DNA of 64,000 nucleotides from Sciurus carolinensis (taxonomy: Eukaryota > Chordata > Mammalia > Rodentia > Sciuridae): NCBI RefSeq assembly GCF_902686445.1, contig NC_062227.1, positions 27,520,777-27,584,776 of the forward strand. Reading direction: 5' to 3'. Below, piece after piece: positions 1 to 12,150 of this stretch (positions are counted from its first letter, which is position 1; each line of letters opens with the position of its first letter). Both the position numbers and the translations under genes were made by a program. The notes under the pieces are model-generated. The model ran no database searches, was not told the DNA's origin, and was given only the letters and a program-made list of their open reading frames with translations.

Positions 1-1047
1 GCTCTGTGAAAATCTTTGGACATGAGCATCCTCCTTCTCTTGGGGTGCTAGTTTGTCCAGTAGCCTCGTCAACTTGTCCTCCTGAGTTAAAATTTCTGGG
101 ATCATTTCTTCATGTCCGATCATGTTGACGTATTTCCCCACCCTGTACTGTGCACTTGAGTCATTTAGAATGTGTTGTTATATAGATGTAAACACACTTT
201 CCTAGCCCAGGGTCACTGGCTACTATCATGTAGCTGGGCACTGCTCACCTCTAAGTAGCACCACCTGCAAGTAGTAATCTCAGTATTATTTGTTTATTAC
301 TGTAAATTTCTAGCAAATGGCAATAGAATCTTGTGGAAGAGACAGATTGTTTCTAATTCACTCACCTAAAAGTGCCATTTGGACTATCAAAAAGAATTCT
401 CACTGTCAAAATTGGAGAACATTAAATCTGAAATCAAATAAATATCTTCCTAAATGTGTTATGTTGTAAATCTTATCATTGTGTCTGATGTATCATCATC
501 ATTGAAGTTGATAATTTTAGAGAGGTTAAGAATAAAGCCAAAATAGAAAAGTTTACACTAAACTCTTAGAGAATGTCCTGTTTTCCATGAAATTATTTAT
601 GTGCCATTTAAGAAAAAACATTCAACCCATTAGGAATCTCCTATCTAGTCCACATTTCTTCCCACATTTCTTCATTATTGTTTTATTACAGGTGTGACTA
701 TAAGGAATACATTTATAAATTAATAGACATGCATTGGGGAAATTCTGTAAAGTATAGAAGAACATAGGGAAGATGGAAATCTATCAGTGATAACCAATGC
801 CTGCTAACTCTTTTATATTGGTCCCGTTCTTTGAAAAGTCTGAAAATATTGAAAAACCTCTGAATAAACTCATGGAAGAGGAAAAAGAGAAAGAATGCAA
901 TAAACACCGTTAGGATAGGAAAAGAAAGGGAACATTTATATACAGAGTGGATGTTACATCTATAACATGAAAATAGGAAAAAGAATTTTCCACAGCACAT
1001 TGAAAACTTGTGTTTAACTTCTTAGAAAAATAAATTGTTCAGAACTC
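1..1047. other. No gene or identifiable repeat
   Basis: AT-rich single-copy-looking sequence. Short open frames here have no recognisable domain. Confidence 0.5.
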
Positions 1048-1087
1048 AAAAAAAAAAACACGAAACCAAAAAAAAAAAAAAAAAAAA
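1048..1087. repeat. A-rich tract
   Basis: Two A runs of 10 and about 20 bases are separated by cacgaaacc. It could be the tail of a decayed + strand retrotransposon, but no body was recognised upstream. Confidence 0.8.
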
Positions 1088-1536
1088 CAGAAACCTTAAG
1101 TTTAAGTTTAGAATTTATTCAGAAGGAGAAAATACCAAACTCAGTTAGTTTTATGAAACTTGGAAGGAAAATTTCCTTCCTGCCATATAAAAATTCATGT
1201 AGAGCTCACAATAACAACAAAAATAAAAAGATGGCCAATTCATTTTAGGATTTAGTTTAGTCTTAAGTGAGATAAAGAAAGAAAAATTTCAATTTAATTT
1301 CTTTCATGAATCTAATGTAAAACTTCTTAATAAACTTGGGAGTAAAATTTAAAAATTATGAACAATGTAAAATAAAATGGCTATATGACTTTTAATTTAG
1401 TAATGAAAAGAGGGCTTAACAGAAAGATAATCACATAATTAAGGGTACTACAAGACTGAAGGAGAAAACATGTAAGGGTATCTCAAAATAGGCAGAAAAG
1501 GTATGTCAAAATATTCAACAGCCATTAATGATTTAA

Positions 1537-1600
1537 TAACCACACACACACACCCACACACACACACACAACACACACATGCACGCACACAAAACACATG
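1537..1600. repeat. (AC)n microsatellite, interrupted
   Basis: CACACA runs are interrupted by CCCACA, ACACAAC and ATGCACGC. The interruptions indicate an old, partly decayed dinucleotide array. It makes the minus strand read as a Cys/Val-rich frame, which is not a gene. Confidence 0.9.
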
Positions 1601-2227
1601 AAGAGTAGGAATAAAATTCTTAAAGGCCATCCTAATATAAGAACTTCTTGTCATGTTGGGTCACTAAGGTATTCCTTTTTAAGTACAAAATAAGACAATA
1701 AACCCCTCCTAAAATATACCAAACTAGGTTTGGGCCACTAGTTCTTTTGATGAGATTTTTTTGTCGTTAAATTCATGCTCATCTAGAGTTTCCCCTTTAG
1801 TATTTTTCCCTAGACAAGCTAATTTAAGAATTATTACCAAAATCCTCATCACATTCTAATCTCTTTCTCCTGGTGTCCTCATACGTGAAGGAGAGCTTGC
1901 CTGGATGAGAGTCCACCATCCTGCCTCCTTTCCTTGGTGTCTTATAGATAGTCCTGCACTGTGTGCTGCGGTTAGATGTTTCTGTGCAAAGTCTGGTGTC
2001 AGCTTCATTTTTCTCTCCCTTAACGGATATGATCTTTTTGACCGACCACTTAAAGAATTCTTTCCAAAATTTTTTCTAGGGTATGTCTTTACGCCGACCA
2101 TCTGGATGACTGTTCATTGATACAAAAGACACCTTTCAGATAGGTACATTTAAGGCTCTTTTATTTCAGAACAGTTTTCCTGAATTGCATTTTAAGGTAA
2201 TTATTCCATTCCATTGTTTTGACTTTC
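1601..2227. other. No gene or identifiable repeat
   Basis: Nothing recognised. Open frames exist on both strands over 1856-2120 but overlap one another and show no domain. Confidence 0.45.
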
Positions 2228-2320
2228 TTTTTTTTGTTTGTTTGTTTTTGTTTTTTAAATTTTTTTTTGTTTTTTACAGACAGCATTTCGATTCATTGTA
2301 CACAAATGGAGTTCTGACTT
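2228..2320 (-). mobile_element. Sciurid-type L1 3'-end fragment
   Basis: A T-rich head is followed by ttttacagacagcatttcgattcattgt and acacaaatggagt. This closely parallels 6385-6432 in the same window and the 3' UTR of squirrel L1 elements read on the opposite strand. The poly(T) start shows that the element lies on the minus strand. Only the 3' tip is present. Confidence 0.55.
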
Positions 2321-2405
2321 TCTCTTTTGGGGTTTATGACTATGTCCATGTTGAGTCTCCTTTGCCTGGCTTAAATATACTTTCCTTTCCCTCTAATCCT
2401 TCTTT

Positions 2406-2545
2406 TAAAAAAAATACTTTTTTTAGTTGTCGATGGGTACAATACCTTTATTGTATTTATTTATTTTTATGTGGTGCTGAGGATCAAACCCAGTGCCTCA
2501 CACGTGCTAGGCAAGCACTCTACCACTGACACACAACCCCAGCCC
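2406..2545 (-). mobile_element. ID SINE, long-tailed type
   Basis: Reads in reverse as ggctggggttgtgtgtcag, tggtagagtgcttgcctag, then the box-B region gggtttgatcc and cagcaccacat. An AT-rich 3' extension with a gtattgtacccatc motif and an A tail follow. ID elements derive from a tRNA/BC1-type RNA polymerase III gene. The long extension is shared with the copies at 6826, 34800 and 57221. Confidence 0.93.
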
Positions 2546-2559
2546 ACCTCTAATCCTTC

Positions 2560-2780
2560 TGTATGTTTTGTATCTCTGTATCATTTATTTGCTCTTTTTC
2601 ATTTTTATCTTTGGTGCCTTTCTATTTACTTTCCTTCCCTTCAATTCTAACAATTCCTGTTTCACATCCCGCTGCAATCTGCCAATAACACCCTGTTGAT
2701 CGCTCCATTCTTCCCTGAGTTCTTCTAATTCTACTTTAGGATCTTTCCCTTATAGCTGTAATTGTTTTATTAATTATTCA
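2560..2780 (-). mobile_element. Possible L1/HAL1 ORF1 remnant
   Basis: On the minus strand about 2650-2740 translates as a charged heptad-like stretch (VELEELREEW, then DVKQELLELKG). This resembles the coiled coil of LINE-1 or HAL1 ORF1 proteins. Frame breaks lie on both sides, so it is not functional. The family is uncertain. Confidence 0.35.
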
Positions 2781-2960
2781 CTTAATAATGAGATTCTGGG
2801 CTAGGTACTTAAATCTTATTTCTGACAACATATTTTTCAGATGAGTTTTCATTATCTACAAGAAATTTGTGACTGCTCTTTTTCACATGTCTTATAGGAT
2901 CTTTATGTTACTTTTATATTACTCCTATTTGAATGAGTTGGATTTTCCTAGACAGAAGAT

Positions 2961-4989
2961 TCTTGGGGGTGGCAAGGGTAGAGAGTAATTTTCTGACCAT
3001 CAAGGGAGTTCACCATCTTTTGGACTGTTGCTGTTGCTGTTATAGTTATGAACGGCTCCTTGTGATATGATGTATCTACATAATCACGTGTCCCCTGACA
3101 CTGAGAACCAAACTTAATTCTGTTCCTCCTCAATTACATCATGATTTACTTCACAGGTTGCCTGACACATGGGGATACAGATTACAGAGTAATTTTCATA
3201 AACAGTTTAGAATTTTTCTGGCCCTTAATGAGATGTGCCATTCATCTTCTACCAGTTACATTAACCCCCGTCTTTTCTACAGCGCTTGCCTTCTAGATTA
3301 AAGCCCACACTTTTGGGGAGGGAATATTCCTTTGGGGAAGTGAATATTCAATGAAGATTTCTGAGCTCTGCTGCAGCATCAAGATCCCTAAAATACCTCC
3401 CATCTATTTACCACATTAATCTCACTTCCCTCCTTGGCTTTCTGACTCTGACTTTGGAATTTGGAGATGTTCTGCTGCTTTTGCTAAAAATGTAATTTGT
3501 GGGTATTTCTTTTCATTTTGTTCCATTGTTGTTTTTGTTGTTTGGATTGAATTCCAAGAGAAGTGAGCAAATTCAGTTCTTGTGGAAATGGATCCTGTTG
3601 GAAATATTTTCCCTCTGTTTTGTTGTTGTTGTTCTTGTTGTTGTTGTTTGTTTTGCTATGAAGATAACTTTGCATAAGGAAATTTGGTGTATGTGTTTAC
3701 CTACCAACCAAGTTAATCTTTAAAAATAAAAATAAATTGCATTCAGCTTATCACATTGCTCTCAGCACTCAGAGACCTTCTGTTGAACTACCTATTCTAG
3801 AATGAAGCAAAGCTACAAAGTCAAACCCATCAAGCTGCTATGTGTAAATCAAATCTTTTTGAAGATTCAAAAGTCTTGTCCATCTTTAGACTTTTGCTGC
3901 CATCCTTACTCACATTGAATCCAGGATCCTACCAAAAGCTCTCTGAGTTAGAATTTGGCACAAAAACTCAAGCTTAATGTTTTTAGATGTGTTGTCTTTT
4001 AAAAAGAATGTCCTAATTGAGAAAATTGAATTTTTAACCTAATAAGTCTTACAATGTTTTAATCCAACATCCTGAATGCTGACTTTATAAGAAAAACGTA
4101 TGTGTTGGGCTAATGGCAGATTTTAAATGATGTAGCGCTAAATTGACCAGGGAAAGATACAGAAGGGCCAGATTTTAAACAAGAATATAATACTGATGCC
4201 CTTCATGGAACACATGCTTTGAATCTTTTGCTAGTGGCAATTGTACTCTCTTCATCTTCTCACCCCAGCCTAATAATTTAAGAGTTTGCTATTTATTCAT
4301 TCAAAAAATTATTAAATTTCTACTATTGCTAGGCTCTATGTATATGCAAAATATACAGTGATGATCAGAAAGGTTTTGTTCCAGCTCTCCTGCACCCTAT
4401 TGTCCAGTGGTGAGATAAATATTATTGAAATCAATCACACAAATGAATGTAAATCTACTACCATGGATATTATTGAATTATTCAGCTCTTCTAGCAAGGT
4501 CCTGTCTCCAATCAGGGTGGTCCCTGTCTCCATTGAGAGGCACTGTGGCTGAATTCAGCTTCCCACCCGACTAAAGTTCTCATGGATTCTAAGGTATATG
4601 CAGCTGGCATTTTTTAGCACTGTCCAACAACATCTGGCACCAAAGATCAAGCCAGACTTCCCAGTTCCCAAAACCAAAATGTTTACTCCCTGCCTTTTCT
4701 CCCCGCAACATACCCCTTTTTCCTTGCCATATTAGAAGAGTGGCCAACAGTAAGTCAGGTCTTACCATAATGAGTTTAATCAAGAGTGAGTCTTTTAAAA
4801 GATGCTATGAGTGTAGTGGCCCCTGCACCTTTCGACCTTTCTGCTCCTAAGTAAAAACCTTTCCCAAGTGATCACCTGGCTCAGTCCCTATAAAGGAGAT
4901 TATGTAAGAGCATATTGATGAGAAGTTCAGCAAAGCATGTCGTAGGAAGTAATGGCTGGGACGGGGTCCAAAGGGAGAACTAGCCGAAA
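2961..4989. other. No gene; one short TTG repeat
   Basis: No coding signature or clear transposon. A TTG-rich repeat (about 3615-3655, TGTTGTTGTTG with one C interruption) is the only structured element. It gives a poly-Asn frame on the other strand. Confidence 0.45.
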
Positions 4990-5700
4990 CCGGATGAGTC
5001 CAGGCAATCATGTCTGAAGCAGAAGGACAAGCATATGCAAAGGCAGAAACAAAAGGGCCAGAAATGAGCCTAGTGTGGCTAGATCACCACAAGGATAGGA
5101 GATAAGTCTGCGGAGATATGCAGGACTCCATCAGACCATGTTTAAAATGTAAACTTTTAGGTCCTTGTTCATGTGGGAGGGAGAATTGGGGAAGGCTGAT
5201 ATTTACTTTGCCTCTAAAAACATTTCTTTGCAAAGTGTGAAAACAGAAAAGCAATGGAAAAGGAAAACCAATGAGAAGACAAATACAGTATTCTAGGTTT
5301 AAAAAAAAAAAAAAGGTAGCTGGGACTAAGAGGATAACAATTATATTGGGGCAAGTGGGTAGTGTCCAGATTTCAAATCTATGGGATTTGGTGAGGTGGA
5401 GAAAGAGGAACGCGTCCATAAGAGTACCTATGTTCCTGACTTGCATAAAAGTTGGTGGTTCCTTCATAGAAGTAGGAAACTCCAGAAGAACCCCAGTATA
5501 TTTACTCTGGAGGGTGGAGATGGAGACAGAAAGAGTTTGATTTGGAAGGTGCCGTGAATGCAGTGTTTTGAAGTATTTAAATGAAGTTGTCAAGTACCTG
5601 AAGCTCATTTGGGAGTTCTGGAAAGACAATATGAATTTATGCATTATCTGCAGTGGAGAAATTTTCCTGTGGTTCAGGTTACTCCTCACCTTGTTTTTTC
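4990..5700 (-). mobile_element. L2 LINE fragment, antisense
   Basis: Several blocks match L2 3' sequence in reverse: aagcatatgcaaaggcagaa, ccagaaatgagcctagtgtgg, aagcaatggaaaagg, and the end gctcatttgggagttctgg near tgcattatctgcagtgga. The 201-codon frame on the minus strand over 5084-5689 lies in this fossil and is not counted as a gene. Confidence 0.6.
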
Positions 5701-5780
5701 TTCTACCCTTTCCAATGTGAAGCTCATGTCACTGGATAGAGACAACAGTAGGAAAACAAAAGTTTGAGAGTTTGATATTT

Positions 5781-5845
5781 TGCCTTTCTTCTCCCTCCTC
5801 CTCCCTGCTCCTCCACCTCTTCTTCCTCCTTCGTCATCATCATCT
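5781..5845. repeat. CT-rich tract
   Basis: Imperfect CTT/CCT array ending in CATCATCATC. Low complexity, no gene. Confidence 0.7.
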
Positions 5846-6217
5846 GTTCACATTAAACCATCTGGAGCAGACTTTGGGATTTTCCTTGTTCTTCTATTTG
5901 TTCTAAGGACTTTAAAAAAAAATTCAGAAACCTCATTTCACTCTGGGCTTTAGGCCCTTGGTGCAATTCTTGTAGGCACTCATCACTTCGTGTACTGTTC
6001 CTTGATTGAGAACCTATCCTCCACATTTAAAATTTCAAGTTTCTTTGATCAAAATACTTCAAACCTCTTATTGTCCAATGCTTTTGGTTTCGAGGGCTTC
6101 TTCTTTTATTCTCATCTAGATCACTTGATTCCTATCATTGCGATTAAGTTTTGTGATCCTGCTTTCCCTCTTGAGTCATCTGCCTATTCATGTTATCTCA
6201 TCAAAAACAAGTGTCTG

Positions 6218-6350
6218 TCTTCTCGTTCTCCTTCCTCCACTTCCTCTTCCTTCTCTTTCTTCCCTTTTCTCTTTATTCTCTTCTTCTTCCTCTTCCTGTT
6301 TCCTTCTTTATTCTCCCCTTCTTCCTCTTCATCTTCTTCACTCTCCTCTC
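6218..6350. repeat. Polypyrimidine tract about 130 bp long
   Basis: Almost pure C/T (tcttctcgttctccttcctc and onward), ending in CTCCTCTCTGATG. The three + strand Ser/Leu/Phe-rich open frames over it are low-complexity artefacts. A mirror-like homopurine/homopyrimidine tract of this size could form triplex DNA. Confidence 0.85.
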
Positions 6351-6359
6351 TGATGTTGA

Positions 6360-6681
6360 GGGTTTTCTTTTTTTTAATTTTTTTTTTATTTCTTACAGAC
6401 TGAATTTTGATTCATTATACACAAATGGGGTACATCTTTTCATTTCTGTGGTTGTGCAGGATGCAGATTCATACCATTCATGTAATCATACATGTACAGA
6501 GTAATGATGTCTGTCTCATTCCACCATTTTTCATATCCCTCCTCATTTCCCTCTGTGTAATCTAAAGTTCCTCCATTCTTCTCTCACTCCCCCGCCCCCT
6601 CCCCCACTAGATATCATTCACTTATCATTCCACTTATCAGGGAAAACATCAGCCTTTGGTTTTTTGGAACTGGCTTATTTC
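6360..6681 (-). mobile_element. Sciurid L1 3' end, interrupted by two ID elements
   Basis: Begins with poly(T), then tacagactgaattttgattc, tcatgtaatcatacatgtac, attccaccatttttcatatc, and ends ggcttatttcacttagcat. These are the opposite-strand 3' UTR and ORF2-end blocks of squirrel L1. It stops where the first ID inserted. L1 sequence beyond the second target-site copy is short or absent. Confidence 0.75.
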
Positions 6682-6695
6682 ACTTAGCATGATAG

Positions 6696-6789
6696 GGGCT
6701 GGGGAGATAGCTCAGTCGGTAGGGTGCTTGCCTTGCAAGCACAAGGCCCTGGGTTCAATCCCCAGCACCACAAAAAAAAACAAAACAAA
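6696..6789 (+). mobile_element. ID SINE, short type, with 14-bp target-site duplication
   Basis: ggggctggggagatagctca, cggtagggtgcttgccttgc, gggttcaatccccagcaccac, then an A-rich tail. It is flanked by perfect copies of ACTTAGCATGATAG at 6682-6695 and 6790-6803. It is inserted in the minus-strand L1 end. The box A (tagctcagtcgg) and box B (ggttcaatcc) motifs are preserved. Confidence 0.97.
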
Positions 6790-6825
6790 ACTTAGCATGA
6801 TAGTCTCCTTGAAAGTTAGCTGCAA

Positions 6826-6966
6826 GAGCTAGGGTTGTGGCTCAGTGGTAGAGCACTTGCCTAACACATGTGAGGCACTGGGTTTGGTCCTCAGCACCAC
6901 ATAAAAATAAGTAAATAAAATAAAGGTATTGTGTCCACCTACCACTAAAAATATATTTTTAAAAAA
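6826..6966 (+). mobile_element. ID SINE, long-tailed type, with 15-bp target-site duplication
   Basis: gagctagggttgtggctcag, tggtagagcacttgcctaac, gggtttggtcctcagcacca, then a TAAA-rich extension with ggtattgtgtccacc and a final A run. It is flanked by perfect GAAAGTTAGCTGCAA copies at 6811-6825 and 6967-6981. Confidence 0.97.
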
Positions 6967-7179
6967 GAAAGTTAGCTGCAATAAAACATCAGCACAGATG
7001 GTTCTTCAGTTTACCTACAGCCCTTTAGTCCTCAAGAGTCACACACATCTGGGTTCTTTCTTTCTCCTCCTTTACCTCTGTCTACCTGCCTTTAATAGAA
7101 TTTATTATATATGACTAATTCATGTAACAATAAGCATTACACAACAACTTTCCATGACAAATTAGTTTTATGAACATCC

Positions 7180-7730
7180 TTTTTGAGATTCCATTCACAA
7201 AGTATAAAATTCACCTATTCGAAGTGTACAGTTCGGTGTTTTTAGTATATCCACAGAGTTGTACACCAAAATCAAAGCTAAAAACATTTTCTTCACTCTC
7301 CAGTAGGAGATCTTGTAGACATGAGCTGTAACTTCCCAGCACTTCCCTCCCAGGACAACTACTAGTCTACTTTCTGTCTCTGTAGTTTCTGTCTCTGCTG
7401 GACATTTCTTTATAAATTGGAATCATAAAGCATGTGATCTTTTGTGTCTGACTTCTTATAATTAGCATACTGTTTTCAAGATCCATCCACGTTGTAGAAT
7501 GTGTCAGTATGTCATTTCTTTTTATTGCCAAGTATATGGACATACTGCATTTTTGTTATCCATTCATGAGTCTGTGGACATTAGGGTTATTTCTGCTCTT
7601 GCTGTTCTGAATAATGATCCTACAAACATTTGTTTCCCAATTTTTGTGTGAAAATTTTTTTTTCATTTTTCCCTGTATATGCCTAAGAGCATAATTGCTG
7701 GATCATATGGTAACACTGTGCTAAACATTT
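7180..7730 (-). mobile_element. Old L1 (L1M-type) 3' end including ORF2 C-terminal relic
   Basis: Read on the opposite strand it contains successive L1M landmarks: aaattcacctattcgaagtg tacagt, atatccacagagttgt, ctttctgtctctgtag, tggacatttctttataaatt ggaatcat, ttatccattcatgagtctgt ggacatt and attgctggatcatatggtaa. Divergence is high, consistent with an insertion older than rodents. Confidence 0.88.
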
Positions 7731-10700
7731 TTAGATAACTCAATCATTTAATTATCCCTTTTCTTTATACTTTCTCATTAAAAAGATAGCCTGGCCTTTT
7801 ATGGATTCAGGAGAGGAGAATTTGGGGGTTTGGTTTTCCAGTGACAAAACAATAAAAGTTAAAAAGCCTTTGCTCTAAACTAAAATTGCTTGGCAGCCAT
7901 ATTGATCTTGTCTGTTGATAACCTAAAACTGGTCTTCCTATGGTGACTGGTGATTTCTGTTGAGAAAGCCAGATCTTAATAAACACAGCCTACACAAAAC
8001 TTATGAAGTAAAACACTTGGGAGAACAAGCCACAGCAGTTCTTTTGCCCCATCTAGAAATGAGATACACACTGAACAAGTATTTTCTGGGATGTTTCTCT
8101 ATGAAAGTTAATGTTTCAAAAAATTAAGAATTTACCTAGAGGTTTCTAAAATGTGTTTACTTCCGTTAAAGAAACTTAATAAATTAAAGAATATTACTTC
8201 ATTTTCTTCCAAAAGACAAAAAAAAAAAAAAATTAAGATCAGTATACAGATATCTACTGTTATTTTACTCCTGGATCCTCAGAGTCTCTGTTGGTGCCAT
8301 ATCTGAAAGTTGTATCCAGTTCCCCTGTGTGTACAAAATTGAAAACTGCCTCTGTCTTTCCATTGCTAGTGAGACCATCAGGCATTTTTTGTTTGCAAAT
8401 TTCAGGGATCGCTCCCCTACATGAACTTCTCTTTGGCAGAATACACATAACCCCCAAATGTGCTGCAGGGTGAATCAATAGCCCAAGAATCCACAGAGAT
8501 AATGAAAGAGAGCGATGTCATTTTGCTGGGGCAGTGAGCCTGCTCCACACTCTGTAACTGCACTACTATGCAAAATTGCACAGGCTTAAAAATCTGCGCT
8601 GAGTATTTGCTTAAGTGGTAGACTTCCGTGATAAGATTTGATTCCATCTTCATATGAATGAAAATATAAAGTTGCAAGTCTAGAGTTGTGAGCCATCGCC
8701 AATCACTCTCCCTCCACCCCCAATCCCTGTGTTTACTGCCTTACTCACCCACTTTGCATCGGCAAATCATAGAGAGAGGCTAAGTGCTCTCAGCTGCACT
8801 ATTCCAAATCAAAGCTGAGATGAATAATGAACTTAATTTTCCATAAAGACATTCTGTTTGGCATTTCAGCTAATAAGGTAAGCTAATACTACCAATTCTG
8901 GGGTGTGGAAAGAAAAAAGAAATAGTTTCTTTTAGTGTTTGACTTCTGTGTTAATCCATAATTTTTCTTTTAACATGCTGGAGATGATTTTATGTTTCAT
9001 GATGTCTGTGAATTGGGGACGGACAGTTTTATAAAGAGTACCCCCAATGCACCCTTTTCCTTGGATGCAGTTGCTTTGGGATGCTAGAGGGGCTGAGGGA
9101 GAAACCTAGCTTTTTAGTAAGAAGGACATTCGTATATTATTTTTTATCATCTATAATGCAGAGTGAAGTTAGTTAAACAGCAGAATATTTAGATGTAACA
9201 AAGATAGACTGAATTATTTAAGCACTGATTGTTGAAGATATTTATCATGATAAAATATAAATTGATGTCGAATTTGCTCTAAAGAAAGCAGAATATATAC
9301 ATCATGTTGGTTTTTGAATCATTTCATTTCTAAGTACATGTTATTCTAAAGAAGGTAGTAATTTTCAATTGCTAAAATTATTCCACAGCTTCGGTTGAGG
9401 TGGATTTCATTTTGTAAGATTGTATTTTTAAAGTAGTAGCATACTGAATTTTTCTTATTACCTTCTTGATTTGCCGTGGCTGCAATGATTTCAGTTCATG
9501 GGGGAAATGTACTTGTCCACCAAGTTCATGGAAGTAGAAGCAATCAGATCTTTCTAAGACTTTTATCACTACCCTGGTCACTATATCTCAAAAACAAGAA
9601 GTGATGAGATAATTACTAGTTTGGCTTCACTTTTTGTGATGCAGCTTTTTGGTGTTTAACACAGGGATTTTGATTTCATGCAGATCATAGCACAAATCCT
9701 TAAAACTAGCAATGGCTTAGCAAGATGGAGAAGAAATTGTAGTCTTTCTATAAGAATAACAAAAATGGAAAATATAATGAAGATTTATGTTTTTAGGCAT
9801 TCTGGGCTTGCTGCTATGTCACCTGAAACTCAGATTCTATTCTCTCAAAGTGGGTGACCTCAAAAAATATTTCAGAAGGTCTATTCAAAAACAGCTAAAG
9901 TACATGGGAAACATTTGGAGAAATGGAAAGTAACTCTTCCTCCTGTTCCCACAGTATCATCTTTGTATTGTTTTTATGCAAGAGAAATGAATTGCGGGCA
10001 GGGAGTAGTTTATTTCATGAAAGTCTTTAAACGTCACCATCAGATTTTATAGATAAAGAACTTTTCTTTCTTCCCTTTACATTTTTCATCATGTCTGTTG
10101 TTCCTAGAAGTATAAATGGGATACTAAGAATGTGAACACAGGTATTTAGCAATATTTACCAATAATGACTTGTTTCCACCTAAAACATCACCCATGCCAC
10201 CTATAAATTTAGACAATTCTCCTGAAATGCATCTAATTTAGTAAACCTATGAGAAGTCAGAGTGTGGAATTCTTTTCTATCATGGTTAATTTTTAAGAAT
10301 AACAAGACAGACATATGTTACCTATTCATACTTCAGAGTTTTAAAATATGTTCAATTTCACAGCTATTCTGTTTATAGGGCTGCATAGAAAACTCATAGT
10401 GGGTTGTTTTGGATTTGAAACACATTTGCTTTATTTTCCTCTTTCTCCTCCTTTCTCTCTCATACTTCATCCCTCCACACCTTCCCTGGCTGCCCCATGC
10501 ACTATTTTGCTTCTTTGATTTTGACATTTTTCCCATTTCCCTCTCCCTAGTATCACTAACCTAGAACCTATGGATTGCTCTATGCCCATCTTAAAACTGC
10601 CAGAAACAAACTAGGAAACAAACCTTTGCAATAACCATGTTATCATCTTCCTGCCATTTGTACAATAAGAAGATATTTATACCAGCAAGACTTTTATCCA

Positions 10701-11329
10701 CCCTATTCACCCCAAACCAACTCAACAGTGAAAACGGGAAAGGCTGTTTGGTCACCATCCTTTTTGAGATCTTTTACTGCAGTGACCATGAGATGTGAAG
10801 TCAGGCCATTAAGGTATTTCTGGAAGACATATGTTATTTACACCACTCACACACTGTGTGTTACTCAGTTAATGGAGACAATCTAAAGAAACCAGTATCA
10901 CCACCTTACATGTGATGTGCATGCACACACACGCGCAAATAGTAAAGACCAGGGAGCAGCTGCCAACTGAGGACAGTGGTGACTGAGGTGGCAGCTTTGA
11001 TACAGATGGTCCACCATCATAAAACGTTCTTGGCACCACGGCAAGGAGGTCTGACAGAAGGCAGCAAACAGATTTGTTCCCAAATGCACGTGAAGCCCAT
11101 TCTTGGGCACAATCAGAATTAACTGCAGGAAGAACAAAGATAAGAGGGAACTAAAATATCACTGGATTTGGTTGTCATTGTTAGTGTGACCTCATTTATG
11201 CTCACAGACTGGGGAACCCAAGGATATAGGGGTTGCAAAAATAAAGGCATTTCCCAAACCTGCCATGTCTAAACTTAGTGTCCTCCCCATGAGCCTCTAC
11301 CCTGGGTTTCCTACCCCTGTAAATGACAT
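7731..11329. other. No gene or confident repeat (3.6 kb)
   Basis: Unassigned intronic sequence. A poly(A) run lies at about 8217-8233. Small open frames at 8260-8680, 9378-9581, 10333-10536 and 10898-11137 have no domain, no splice context and no codon bias that I can see. Confidence 0.5.
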
Positions 11330-12150
11330 CACCAGCTACCTTCTTTTAAAATCCAGAAATATTAGGGGCAACCTTGAAACTTCTCTCTACCTCATTCTCA
11401 TATCATGTCTCCAAGAAAGACTCATAAAACTTAATTGAACGGATGAATGAATGGAAAAACCACCTAATTCTATATGTCTTAAATTTCTCTCCACTTCTTT
11501 CCATTCATCTGCTATTATCCCTGTTAAATCTCCATCATTTCTTGCCTATATTTTTGTAAATACCTCCAACACGATCCAGTTTCCCCTTAATCCAGTCCAT
11601 TCTGCATACTATAGATCAAATGATCTTTCTAAAACACATGTAGAATCACTAAGTCTTTTACTTAAAAATCATTTGATGTTTCCATTTTACCCTTGGAATG
11701 AAGTCTAAACTTTAGGGTGACTTACAGTGTCGGGCACAATTGGGGACCTTTTTCCTTCACATTCTCGTTTCCTAATTCTTCCTCTGTTCACTTTGCACTT
11801 CAGCCATTCTGGTGTTTTCCCTTTCTTCAAGGTGTCGTGTGCTCTTGCCCAGAGCCTTTTCAGGAGCTGCTTCCTCTTTGTCTCTTCTATCCATCACCCC
11901 AAACTCCTCTCTTCCCTACCTAACCCCTTCTCAAACTTCTAGTCTCATCTAACATAGCACTTTCTCTGTGAAGTCCTTTATGACTGACCAAGTTGGAGTC
12001 AGATACTGTCTCCCAATATGTTCTCATAGTACCCATTATTTCTTTATCATACAATTTCTATTTTCTGTATAATTGCCTGTTTGTTTGACTCTTGCACTAG
12101 CCTGCCAGTTCCATGAAGGTAGATGTCCAGTCTTTTATTGGAGTTGTCAG
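11330..12150 (+). mobile_element. L2 LINE 3' fragment
   Basis: Sense L2 blocks occur in order: ttctctccacttctttccat, ttaatccagtccattctgca, gatctttctaaaacacatgt, tggaatgaagtctaaacttt, cttctcaaacttctagtctc, ctgtgaagtcctttatgact, and the tail block actagcctgccagttccatg aagg. Open frames here are fossil-derived. Confidence 0.8.

Noticed and set aside
5084..5689. 201-codon open frame on the minus strand
   Set aside because: Overlaps reversed L2 blocks and has no domain. It is treated as a fossil frame.
6138..6504. Three overlapping Ser/Leu/Phe-rich frames
   Set aside because: Products of the polypyrimidine tract and the L1 end.
6696..6789. tRNA gene, from good box A and box B motifs
   Set aside because: The sequence is an ID SINE with an A tail and target duplications. 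The tRNA cloverleaf and anticodon arm are not maintained. The same applies to the other ID copies.
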